From JAEUMW01 sp039807745 (lineage in GTDB: Bacteria; Pseudomonadota; Gammaproteobacteria; Burkholderiales; JAEUMW01), in contig JBDHRV010000023.1 of NCBI GenBank assembly GCA_039807745.1, positions 1 through 30,764 on the forward strand: 30,764 nucleotides of DNA, read 5' to 3'. Positions 15,879 through 22,983 of this stretch are shown in pieces (position 1 is the stretch's first letter; every line of letters begins with the position of its first letter). The notes under the pieces are model-generated. The model ran no database searches. It saw nothing but the letters and a program-made list of their open reading frames with translations, and was not told where the DNA came from. Position numbers and translations under genes: made by a program.

Positions 15879-17504
15879 TCAAAGCACCAGCAGGATGATC
15901 ACTGGAACAATCAGTAGCGGCCAGTAATTGGGCCGCTCGGGAATGTCGATCCGCTGGGTGCCAGCATAGGCGCTCACGATGCCATTCGGGTAGACAGTGC
16001 GGGCGCGCACGTAGTAGGAGCCGGCGGCGGGCCGCGGCAGTTTGATCTGCGCCTCGGGCACCGCCTGCGTCACCACCACGTCGGCGAAGCGCTCGTCGCG
16101 CGCCAGCTCGAACTCGTAGCTGACGCCGGGCCCGGCGGCACGCCAGCGGAACTCGATCTCGTCGTCGGACACGCTGGGCGCCGGCAGCGACGGACCGGGT
16201 GGCAGCACGCGGAGCGTCTGCGCATCCGAGAACGGACCCTCCCCCTCCTCCGGATCCGTCGCAGCCACTCGCCAGGCGTAGCGCCCTGGCGGCAGCGCGT
16301 CCGGCAGGCGCAGCTCCGCGGCGTCGACCGCCGCCACGTCGGCGCGCAGGTTCCGGAAAGCATCGTCCTCGCTCAACTGGAAGCGGTAAGACGTGCCGGG
16401 CGCGGTCGAGCGCGTCCAGCGGAATACAGGCGTGCCGTCGGCGAGTTGTGCTTCGGGGGGCGGCTCGAAGAGAAACGGGGGTTCCGGTCGCGCGTTGATG
16501 GTAATGCCTCGCTCGGCGTCCATGCCTTCGAGCTGCCGCGCATCGATGCCGCGCAGCCGCAGATAATAGGTGCCGTCGGCCAGCGCCGGTCCCCGCAGCA
16601 GCGGCGCTTCGAATACCGCGTCCTCGAGCAAGGTGGAGAAGTCGGCGCTGACCGCGATCTGCAGACGGTAGCGTGCCGCGCCGGCCAGCGGCGGGACCGA
16701 GAACGCAATGGGCACTTGCCCGAACTCGGTCGGCAGGCCGCTCAAGTCGGGCGCAGCGAGCAGCGGCGTCGGCGGGGTGGGTGCACGCCCCGTTACCGCC
16801 ATCGTGCCCATGCGCGGTCCGAGCTCGACACGGGCTGTGTTGCTGGCGACCCGTACGCCGCCCTCCAGCACCTCGGTCGAAGCCCGTGCCGCGTCGGCAT
16901 TGACCCGAAAATGAGTCCCCCGGACGGAGGTGACCGCGGCCGGTGTGTCGATCTCGAACCGTCCGCCCCCTCTTCTCTGCCCGTGCACCCGGCTCTCCGA
17001 GCGCCCGCGCGGCAGCTGCACGCGTGTGCTGACATCGCCGGTCTGAGGAATGCGCTCGCTGTGCCCGATGCGCAGCTCGCTCCCACCCCGCAGGTACATC
17101 CGGGAGCCGTCGGCAAACTGCAGCTCGACGCCGCCATCCGGCGCCGTGCGCAGGAGATCGCCGGCAATCACCGTCGCATCGCGCTCGAGCGGGCGGGGGG
17201 ATTGATCCGGCCTTTGCAGCGCGACCCCGCCGGTCACGGCCATCACCTGCACCGGCTCGCGTTGCCGCCGCAGCCATGCGATCGGCACTCGCAGCCGGGT
17301 GCCGGGCGCAATGTGCCGGGCATCGCGAATGTCGTTGTACTGCTGCAGCCGCGGCCAATAGCGAACGCCGGCGAGATAGCGTTCGGTGATGGTCCAGGGA
17401 TTGTCGCCTGGCTGGACCACGTAGACCCACTCTTCGGCAGGAGCCGACCGCACAGCCAATACCAGCAGCGCGCACAGCCACACTCTTGCGAGTCCGGCGG
17501 ACAT
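15879..17504 (-). CDS. Exported LysM-FecR protein with Fn3-like repeats and C-terminal anchor
   Basis: A 541-residue envelope protein. Residues 1-24 are a signal peptide (ARVWLCALLVLAV, cut near APAEE). A LysM domain follows (about 25-77: VYVVQPGDNPWTITERYL ... YNDIRDARHIAPGTRLRVP), which should bind peptidoglycan. Next is a FecR domain (about 85-195) with LQFADGSRMYLRGGSEL and DTPAAVTSVRGTHFRV. After that come about three Fn3-like repeats (VFRWTRSTAPGTSYRFQLS and similar). The last 16 residues (YWPLLIVPVIILLVL) form a membrane segment at the very C-terminus. I chose the ATG at 17504, which has GAGGA about 10 bases upstream and gives the signal peptide; an upstream start at 17558 would hide it. 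Placed just before the CHASE2 gene, it could present an envelope signal to that periplasmic sensor; this is inference. Confidence 0.88.
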   Translation of the reverse strand: MSAGLARVWLCALLVLAVRSAPAEEWVYVVQPGDNPWTITERYLAGVRYWPRLQQYNDIRDARHIAPGTRLRVPIAWLRRQREPVQVMAVTGGVALQRPDQSPRPLERDATVIAGDLLRTAPDGGVELQFADGSRMYLRGGSELRIGHSERIPQTGDVSTRVQLPRGRSESRVHGQRRGGGRFEIDTPAAVTSVRGTHFRVNADAARASTEVLEGGVRVASNTARVELGPRMGTMAVTGRAPTPPTPLLAAPDLSGLPTEFGQVPIAFSVPPLAGAARYRLQIAVSADFSTLLEDAVFEAPLLRGPALADGTYYLRLRGIDARQLEGMDAERGITINARPEPPFLFEPPPEAQLADGTPVFRWTRSTAPGTSYRFQLSEDDAFRNLRADVAAVDAAELRLPDALPPGRYAWRVAATDPEEGEGPFSDAQTLRVLPPGPSLPAPSVSDDEIEFRWRAAGPGVSYEFELARDERFADVVVTQAVPEAQIKLPRPAAGSYYVRARTVYPNGIVSAYAGTQRIDIPERPNYWPLLIVPVIILLVL

Positions 17505-17585
17505 CCGATGAGATTCCTCACAAGCTGGACGAACGCACCGTAGCATGCTGTCCCGCACGGTGCACAGTGGGGCAAGATTGCCCCG

Positions 17586-18437
17586 CTACGGCGCGAGGAG
17601 AACGGCGCGGCAGGCAGCGGGCAGATCGGCGAGCGTGAGCTTGGGCGATGGCGCCGCCCGGCGGCGCGCGAAGTCGGCCCGCGCCTCCTCGCTGAACCAC
17701 CAGTCGAGCCCGGCGTCGCAGCCATCCCCGGCGGGAACCGGCGGCTGGTCGACGCACTGCGCATCGCCCCGCGGACAGCGCAACCGCACGTGCATATGCG
17801 CGTCATGGCCCCACCAGGGCCGAATCCTGGTCAGCCAGCGGCGATCGCCCTGCGCCGTCTCGCACAGCGCGCGCTTGATCGCGGGGTTTACGAAGATGCG
17901 GTCGACCTCCGGGAAACCGGCTGCGGTGCGCAGGAGCGCGAGATGCTCGGGCGTCCAGTGCGCCGGATCGACGCGGTGACCGTCGCCGCGCACCATCGAT
18001 ACGGCGGACAGCTCCTCGCGTGCGGGCTGCGAGAGTGGCTGCGGCGGCGCCGGTGTAAGCCAGATGTCGGCATCCAGCCCGGTCTGATGGCTGCCATGTC
18101 CGGAGCGCATCGGCCCGCCGCGCGGCTGCGCGAGGTCGCCGACCAGAAGTCCCGGCCACCCCTGCCGGGGCGCGGCCTCGGACAGCGCGCGAATGAACGA
18201 GATCAGCGCGGGATGTGCGTACGCCCGGTCGCGCCCGGGCCGCATCACCTGCCACCCCGGCCCGTCGGCGGGCAGCCGCGCGGCCCCGGCAAGACAGCCG
18301 CGCGCGTAACCGCCGATGGCGGCCGCGGGCGGCGGTGACGGGGACTTTGCATCCCCGAAATCCGCCTCGGCGCGCACCGAACCAGAGGCGAGCGCGCAGA
18401 GCAGGACCATGCCGAAGCCCGTGGGGCGCATGCGCAC
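17586..18437 (-). CDS. mepA: Penicillin-insensitive murein endopeptidase
   Basis: A 283-residue periplasmic zinc peptidase of the MepA (M74, LAS) family that cuts D-alanyl-meso-diaminopimelyl cross-links in peptidoglycan. A signal peptide covers residues 1-23 (GMVLLCALASGSVRA). The metal and catalytic motifs are complete: SGHGSHQTGLDADIW at 112-126 (H114, H117, D124) and WWGHDAHMHVRLRCP at 208-222 (H211, H214, H216); their spacing parallels E. coli MepA as I recall it. Cysteines at 48, 192, 221, 228 and 240 fit the known disulfide-rich family. The GTG at 18437 lies six bases after the ligase stop with GGAG nearby; an ATG at 18431 is the alternative. It shares an operon-like run with the LysM-FecR gene, both acting at the cell wall. 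Confidence 0.92.
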   Translation of the reverse strand: MRMRPTGFGMVLLCALASGSVRAEADFGDAKSPSPPPAAAIGGYARGCLAGAARLPADGPGWQVMRPGRDRAYAHPALISFIRALSEAAPRQGWPGLLVGDLAQPRGGPMRSGHGSHQTGLDADIWLTPAPPQPLSQPAREELSAVSMVRGDGHRVDPAHWTPEHLALLRTAAGFPEVDRIFVNPAIKRALCETAQGDRRWLTRIRPWWGHDAHMHVRLRCPRGDAQCVDQPPVPAGDGCDAGLDWWFSEEARADFARRRAAPSPKLTLADLPAACRAVLLAP

Positions 18438-18443
18438 GCCGGG

Positions 18444-19973
18444 CTACTCCGCGGGCCGGGGGCGCCAGCAATCGCGCATCTCGCGCTTGAGTGTCTTGCC
18501 GGCCGCGTTGCGCGGAAAATCGTCCAGGATCTGGACCGCATACACGCGCTGATAGCGGGCGTCGACGCGCGCGTTGATCCACTCGCGAAGCTCCTCGGCA
18601 CTCACCCCGCCGCGCTCGCGCAGGATAACGGCCGCAACCGGCGTCTCGCCCCACTTCGCGTGCGGTACGCCGAACACCGCGACCTCGCGCACCGCGGGGT
18701 GCCGCGTCAGGATCTCCTCGATGTCCTTCGGATAGACCTTCACCCCTCCGCTGTCGATCATGTCCTTCTTGCGATCGACGAGGTAGAGGTAGCCTTCCGC
18801 ATCGACGTAGCCCAGGTCCCCGGTGAACAGCCAGCCGTCGCGAATCGCCTGAGCGGTGAGATCGCGACGGTTGAAGTAGCCGGTCATGAGCGACGGCCCG
18901 CGGCCGACGATCTCGCCGACTTCGCCCGGCGCTGCGTCGCAGCCGTCTTCGCGCACGATGCGCATCTCGTAGAACACCGGCGGCCGGCCGACGGAACCCG
19001 ACTTGCGCTCCGCCTGCGTGCGGTCGAGGATGGTCCAGAACCCTTCCGTCAGCCCGTAGAGCTCGTGGAAGCGACCGGGGAGCAGGCGGTTCAGGAGGTC
19101 CTTGTGCTCCTGGTACAGGGGTGCGCCGAGCGAGAGGATCATCTGCAGCGATGCGAGCTTCCCGGGCTCGAAATTGGGCGCGCCGAGGATCGCGATGATC
19201 TGCGCCGGCACCAGCATGATGTGCGTCACACGCTCGCGCGCGATGATCTCGATAGTCTCGGCGGCGTCGAACTGGCGCTGCAGCACGTAGCGCGCGCCGA
19301 CATAGAAGCAGGGCATGAGCGTGACGAAGGCGCCGTTGAAGACGATGGCCCCGGCATGCAGCACTACCGACTCGGGACTCATGCGCCAGGCCGACGCAAA
19401 GAGGGTGCAGTACATCGCGCGCACGAAATGCGTGTGCATGATGCCCTTTGGCAGCCCGGTCGTGCCGCTCGTGTACATGATGTTGAAAAGATCGTTCTGC
19501 GCGACCGGTACCGCTGCGACACCCGAACCGCTCTCGGCTGCCTCCGCCGCGAAGTCGCCGTAGTCGCCCGTAGCTCCATCGATCAGCAGCACGCGCCCGG
19601 GCGCAAGGTCGGGGAGTTCCGCCCGCACGGGGTCGAGCAGCGCGGTCATCGATCGCTGTGTCACGAGGCAGGATGCCCCGGAGTCGCGGATCAGGCTCGC
19701 CAGCCCGGCCGGCATCAACAGGGGGCTCAAGGGCACGAGCACGGCACCGATGGCGGGCACCGCCCAGTACACTTCGAGCAACTCGCGACAATTGGGCAGC
19801 AAGGTCGCGACGCGATCGCCCTTGGCAACGCCCAGTCCCCGCAAGAGCCGCGCACAGCGGTCGACTCGGGCGCCAAACTCGCGCCAGGTGAGCCGCTCTC
19901 CCGCCACGACGACGGCCGTCTCGTCCGGACGAAATCTCGAGTGATGTGCGATCAGCGTCGCGAGCTGCAACAT
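18444..19973 (-). CDS. Acyl-CoA ligase (AMP-forming, ANL superfamily)
   Basis: A 509-residue cytoplasmic enzyme that activates a carboxylic acid with ATP to acyl-AMP and then acyl-CoA. Motifs: P-loop YTSGTTGLPKG (167-177), A5 motif YGLTEGF (306-312), A7 TGDLGY (384-389), A8 hinge DRKKDMIDSGGVKVYPKDIEE (400-420) and catalytic K493 in NAAGKTLKRE. All key residues are present. The substrate cannot be read from sequence; medium-chain, aromatic or alicyclic acids are possible, and the nearby badI makes an AliA-like cyclohexanecarboxylate ligase worth testing. The ATG at 19973 follows GGGAGAGGA closely. It heads a minus-strand run with mepA six bases downstream and is divergent from the alpha/beta hydrolase gene across 173 bases. 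Confidence 0.9.
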   Translation of the reverse strand: MLQLATLIAHHSRFRPDETAVVVAGERLTWREFGARVDRCARLLRGLGVAKGDRVATLLPNCRELLEVYWAVPAIGAVLVPLSPLLMPAGLASLIRDSGASCLVTQRSMTALLDPVRAELPDLAPGRVLLIDGATGDYGDFAAEAAESGSGVAAVPVAQNDLFNIMYTSGTTGLPKGIMHTHFVRAMYCTLFASAWRMSPESVVLHAGAIVFNGAFVTLMPCFYVGARYVLQRQFDAAETIEIIARERVTHIMLVPAQIIAILGAPNFEPGKLASLQMILSLGAPLYQEHKDLLNRLLPGRFHELYGLTEGFWTILDRTQAERKSGSVGRPPVFYEMRIVREDGCDAAPGEVGEIVGRGPSLMTGYFNRRDLTAQAIRDGWLFTGDLGYVDAEGYLYLVDRKKDMIDSGGVKVYPKDIEEILTRHPAVREVAVFGVPHAKWGETPVAAVILRERGGVSAEELREWINARVDARYQRVYAVQILDDFPRNAAGKTLKREMRDCWRPRPAE

Positions 19974-20146
19974 GGTCCTCTCCCTGTTGAAATGCCTGCG
20001 TCGGCATCTGGCGGCGCGGACCGCTCGATACGACGGCTCCCCGCACCCGAGCCCCATTTTATTCGCGTTGCCGGCGGCCTGCCCGTCCGCGCTGCCGGTA
20101 CAATCGAACAAACCTTCGGCGATCCGCCAGTAAATCGGGAGGGACA

Positions 20147-21010
20147 ATGACCGTCACCATGCGGCAACGCAAAGTGCAGTGCCTGAGCCCCGCCGGCTTC
20201 CACGACATGGCCTACGTGGAATGGGGCGACCCGCAGAACCGCAAAGTGCTCGTCTGCGTCCACGGGCTCACCCGATGCAGCCGCGACTTCGATTACCTGG
20301 CGCAGGCGATGGAATGGGACTACCGGGTGGTCTGCCCGGACATCGTCGGCCGCGGTCGCAGCGACTGGCTCGCCAACAAGGCGTTGTACGGCGTCCCGCA
20401 GTATGCGGCGGATATCGTGACGCTGCTCGCGCGATTGGATGCAGACGAGGTCGACTGGGTCGGCACTTCGATGGGTGGGTTGATCGGCATGGCGCTGGCG
20501 GCGCAGGCGCGCACGCCGATCCGCCGCTTGCTGCTGGTGGACGTGGGTCCGGTCGTCACGGCCGCTTCGATCGCGCGCATCAGCGAATACGTCGGCAAGG
20601 CACCGCGCTTCGACTCGATCGAGCAGGTGGAGGCCTATGTCCGCGTGGTGGCTGCGCCCTTCGGTCCGCTCACCGACAGCCAGTGGCGGCACCTCACCGA
20701 GCATTCGCTCAAGCCTGCGGCCGATGGCAAGTTCGACCTGCACTACGACCCGGGCATCGCCGAACCCTTCCGCACCGCCATGGGCGAAGGCAAGGACTAC
20801 GAGATCTGGCAGATCTACGACCTGATCCGCTGCCCGACGCGGGTGTTGCGCGGCGAAACGTCCGACGTGCTGACAGCGGAGACCGCGCGGGAAATGTCGT
20901 CGCGCGGACCGCGCCCGAAGGTGGTGGAAATCCCGGGCGTCGGCCACGCACCGATGCTCATGGACGACTCGCAGATCGGACGCGTGCGCGAGTTCCTGCT
21001 CGCCGAATGA
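20147..21010 (+). CDS. Alpha/beta-fold hydrolase
   Basis: A 287-residue cytoplasmic hydrolase. The catalytic triad can be placed: nucleophile S108 in VGTSMGGLIG, D240 in GETSDVL, and H267 in GVGHAPML. The oxyanion-hole motif VHGLTR is at 38-43, and VCPDIVGRGRSD (62-73) is typical of esterase/C-C hydrolase type members. The substrate is unknown; the family includes esterases, C-C bond hydrolases and haloperoxidase-like enzymes. The ATG at 20147 has GGGAGGG 4 bases upstream; a second ATG four codons later is possible. It is transcribed away from the acyl-CoA ligase gene and is followed by an AT-rich region with a terminator-like hairpin, so it is probably a single-gene unit. Confidence 0.88.
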   Translation: MTVTMRQRKVQCLSPAGFHDMAYVEWGDPQNRKVLVCVHGLTRCSRDFDYLAQAMEWDYRVVCPDIVGRGRSDWLANKALYGVPQYAADIVTLLARLDADEVDWVGTSMGGLIGMALAAQARTPIRRLLLVDVGPVVTAASIARISEYVGKAPRFDSIEQVEAYVRVVAAPFGPLTDSQWRHLTEHSLKPAADGKFDLHYDPGIAEPFRTAMGEGKDYEIWQIYDLIRCPTRVLRGETSDVLTAETAREMSSRGPRPKVVEIPGVGHAPMLMDDSQIGRVREFLLAE

Positions 21011-21047
21011 TTGCCTGGAACATACCAACTTATTACATATCAATAGG

Positions 21048-21070
21048 ATACGTAATGCTACGTATTTTTT
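21048..21070 (+). terminator. Hairpin with T-run after the alpha/beta hydrolase
   Basis: ATACGTA (21048-21054) and TACGTAT (21059-21065) are a perfect 7-bp inverted repeat with a 4-base loop, followed by six T residues ending at 21070. The position, 38 bases after the stop of the hydrolase gene, fits a rho-independent terminator. The stem is AT-rich and therefore weak, so a protein-binding palindrome upstream of the PhaC-like gene is an alternative. Confidence 0.45.
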
Positions 21071-21133
21071 ACAGCCAGGTTGTTCAATAATATTTTGAAT
21101 ACTTGACATTAATTATTCTGTACTACGACCCTC

Positions 21134-21158
21134 CCGCACCCTCTCCGTAACGGTGCGG
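21134..21158 (+). repeat. GC-rich inverted repeat upstream of the PhaC-like gene
   Basis: CCGCACC (21134-21140) and GGTGCGG (21152-21158) form a perfect 7-bp inverted repeat with an 11-base loop, about 255 bases before the gene and 26 bases after the TTGACA. It lacks a T-run. It could be an operator or a hairpin in the 5' untranslated region. Confidence 0.35.
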
Positions 21159-21412
21159 CGGAAGGTACGAAAACATGCAGAATGTCTTGTGAAGGTGCCG
21201 TTATTTTGGAGTAATCTTATGAATTGTGCGGTGCACGAACTCGTCCGTACCGAATGCCCGTCACAAGCCGGTTCGCCGGTCAGTGGCTGCCGGACAGCCC
21301 CCCGGAGAGGGGTATAACCATATGTTTTGAGGTCGCTTGCTCGTCAATCCAACCATCGCGATCACTCCGGTCAGGCAGTCGATCGCGCATCGAATGCGGA
21401 GGGAACCATAAG

Positions 21413-22900
21413 ATGTTTGCACTACTGAAAGAAACACCCGATTTTGCAGTGAGTTGGTTGCGCTACCTCCTGGCGATGCTGCGCGCGACCAACCGGGAAG
21501 TCAGCGAATTCAACGAAAGCCTTCTCGTCGCCGCTCACATCGCATTGCAGGCTGCCAAGGACAATCCGCTGAGCATCATCGAGACGTTTGAAGTCGCAGG
21601 CCACAACGTTTCCATGCTGCGCAAGGGAATCATGGGAGCGCAGGAGAAGATCGCCGGCTTTGCCTTCGATCAGCTCGAGGAAGGCACGCGCGCCCTCATC
21701 AACACCGTTGCCCACGCGGAGGGGGAGAAACTCGCCGGCTTCATGCGGCGCGAAGCGGAGGTAATGGAAGCTGTCGCGAACTTTACCGAGCAGATCGAAA
21801 AGATCAAGGATGAGTTCGGATTTCACTTTAACTCTCAACACTACAAGCTTGTTCACGAAACAGATGCATTCCTCCTTTACCAGGTTCTCCCGTTCCGGAA
21901 GGATGTCAAGGTCCGGGACGACCTGAAACCCATGCTCCTGATCCCGCCGTACATGCTGGGCGTCCACATCCTGTCTTTCCTGCCCCACGACAACAAGAGC
22001 TACGCGCACTCCTTCGCCAATGAAGGTGTCCCGACTTATGTCCGGGTGGTGAAGGACATCCTCACCACCGAAAAGGTGCAGGCGATGACGCCGGAGGGCG
22101 ATTGCGACCAGACCCGTGAGCTATGCGCGAAGATCAAGGAGCTCAATGGCGGCAAGAAGGTCACTCTCAACGGCACCTGCCAGGGCGGATACATCTCGCT
22201 GATGAACATCCTCTCCGGGAGGCTGCGGGACGTTTGCGACGCCTTGATCACGAACGTCACGCCGGTCGATGGCACCTACAGCGAAGCGATCTCGGGCATG
22301 CCCAACATGCACCACGATTTCATCACCACGACGCTCCCGAACGGCGGGAAGGTCGCCAACGGCTATCTGCTGAGCCTCGGCATGCGTCTGGTGGCGATCG
22401 ATCGGGAAACGCCGCTGGTGAAGGTGCTCGATCAGGCTTCGCTGCATCGCGCCACGTCGCTGAATCCAGGCAAGACGCCGGCTGCCCTCTTCCGCTGGCT
22501 CCTGCGCGAGCGGGTGCACCTGCCGCTCGAAATAGCCAAGATGAGCTCGTGCACGTTCCAGGAGCCGATCGCCGATGACGGCACGCTGCCGGTCCAGCTT
22601 TACGGCCAGCCGCTCAACGTCAAGGACCTGATCGACCTGAAGATTCCCTGGTACCAGAACTATGCGATCAAGGACGATCTCGTGACGCCGGCCTGCGCCA
22701 CGGCAGCCAACAAGTTCCTGGAAGACTCGGGCATCGTCGAGTCGGTAGCCTTCTTCGGCGGGCATGTGGCGATTCTCACCAGCCCCTACGCCAAGAAGGC
22801 ACCGGTCAACGGCGAGTTCGTCGACGCCAACGGCAAGCCTTCCCGCGGACCGGTGAAGTTCCAGATCGATATCTCCGCGCCCGAGTTCGCCACTGCCTGA
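21413..22900 (+). CDS. PhaC-like alpha/beta hydrolase (PHA synthase family)
   Basis: A 495-residue protein resembling polyhydroxyalkanoate synthases. The lipase box is G-T-C-Q-G-G at 254-259 with C256 in the nucleophile position, as in class I/III PhaC. The Asp and His of the triad are probably D421/D422 (AIKDDLVTP) and H451 (FFGGHVAIL). The region LLIPPYMLGVHILSF (176-190) parallels the PhaC segment before the box. The N-terminal 150 residues are helical. The usual PhaC ending around the His (GHxAGxxNPP) is altered, so polymerising activity is not certain; some relatives carry uninformative annotations. The ATG at 21413 has GGAGGG about 9 bases upstream. No phaA, phaB or phasin gene is seen nearby, and a depolymerase-type gene is convergent. 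Confidence 0.75.
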   Translation: MFALLKETPDFAVSWLRYLLAMLRATNREVSEFNESLLVAAHIALQAAKDNPLSIIETFEVAGHNVSMLRKGIMGAQEKIAGFAFDQLEEGTRALINTVAHAEGEKLAGFMRREAEVMEAVANFTEQIEKIKDEFGFHFNSQHYKLVHETDAFLLYQVLPFRKDVKVRDDLKPMLLIPPYMLGVHILSFLPHDNKSYAHSFANEGVPTYVRVVKDILTTEKVQAMTPEGDCDQTRELCAKIKELNGGKKVTLNGTCQGGYISLMNILSGRLRDVCDALITNVTPVDGTYSEAISGMPNMHHDFITTTLPNGGKVANGYLLSLGMRLVAIDRETPLVKVLDQASLHRATSLNPGKTPAALFRWLLRERVHLPLEIAKMSSCTFQEPIADDGTLPVQLYGQPLNVKDLIDLKIPWYQNYAIKDDLVTPACATAANKFLEDSGIVESVAFFGGHVAILTSPYAKKAPVNGEFVDANGKPSRGPVKFQIDISAPEFATA

Positions 22901-22921
22901 GTCGGCCCCGCCGATGGACCA

Positions 22922-22947
22922 CGGAAGGGGGTGAAAACCCCCTTCCG
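22922..22947. terminator. Bidirectional hairpin between convergent genes
   Basis: CGGAAGGGGGT (22922-22932) and ACCCCCTTCCG (22937-22947) form a perfect 11-bp stem with a GAAA loop. It lies 22 bases after the stop of the PhaC-like gene and 37 bases after the stop of the convergent esterase gene. There is no long T-run on either strand, but the position and stem strength fit a shared terminator. Confidence 0.7.
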
Positions 22948-22983
22948 AGCACCTCCGGGTCCCATCCCCCGCCACTTTGTCGT

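Larger units (their letters stand above)
21011..21412 (+). promoter_or_regulatory. AT-rich leader of the PhaC-like gene (402 bases without a gene)
   Basis: The first 110 bases are strikingly AT-rich in an otherwise GC-rich window. They contain a terminator-like hairpin (21048-21070), the short inverted repeat TTCAA/TTGAA near 21083-21100 and a perfect -35-like TTGACA at 21103-21108. A matching -10 box is not convincing: TACGAC at 15 bases is the best candidate. A GC-rich hairpin follows at 21134-21158. The last 220 bases hold no clear feature except the GGAGGG ribosome binding site near 21398. An open frame runs in from 21224 but shows no sign of being translated before the ATG at 21413. Confidence 0.4.

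Noticed and set aside
17803..20046. A 747-codon minus-strand open frame spanning mepA and the acyl-CoA ligase
   Set aside because: It is an out-of-frame reading of both genes, extremely Arg-rich and without motifs, whereas the other frame holds complete ANL and MepA signatures.
18660..20150. A 496-codon plus-strand open frame opposite the acyl-CoA ligase
   Set aside because: Antisense shadow; it has no domain signature and ends at the start of the alpha/beta hydrolase gene.
21103..21123. A full sigma-70 promoter built on TTGACA at 21103
   Set aside because: No good -10 box lies 16-18 bases downstream; the best candidate (TACGAC at 15 bases) is weak, so I mention it only as part of the leader.
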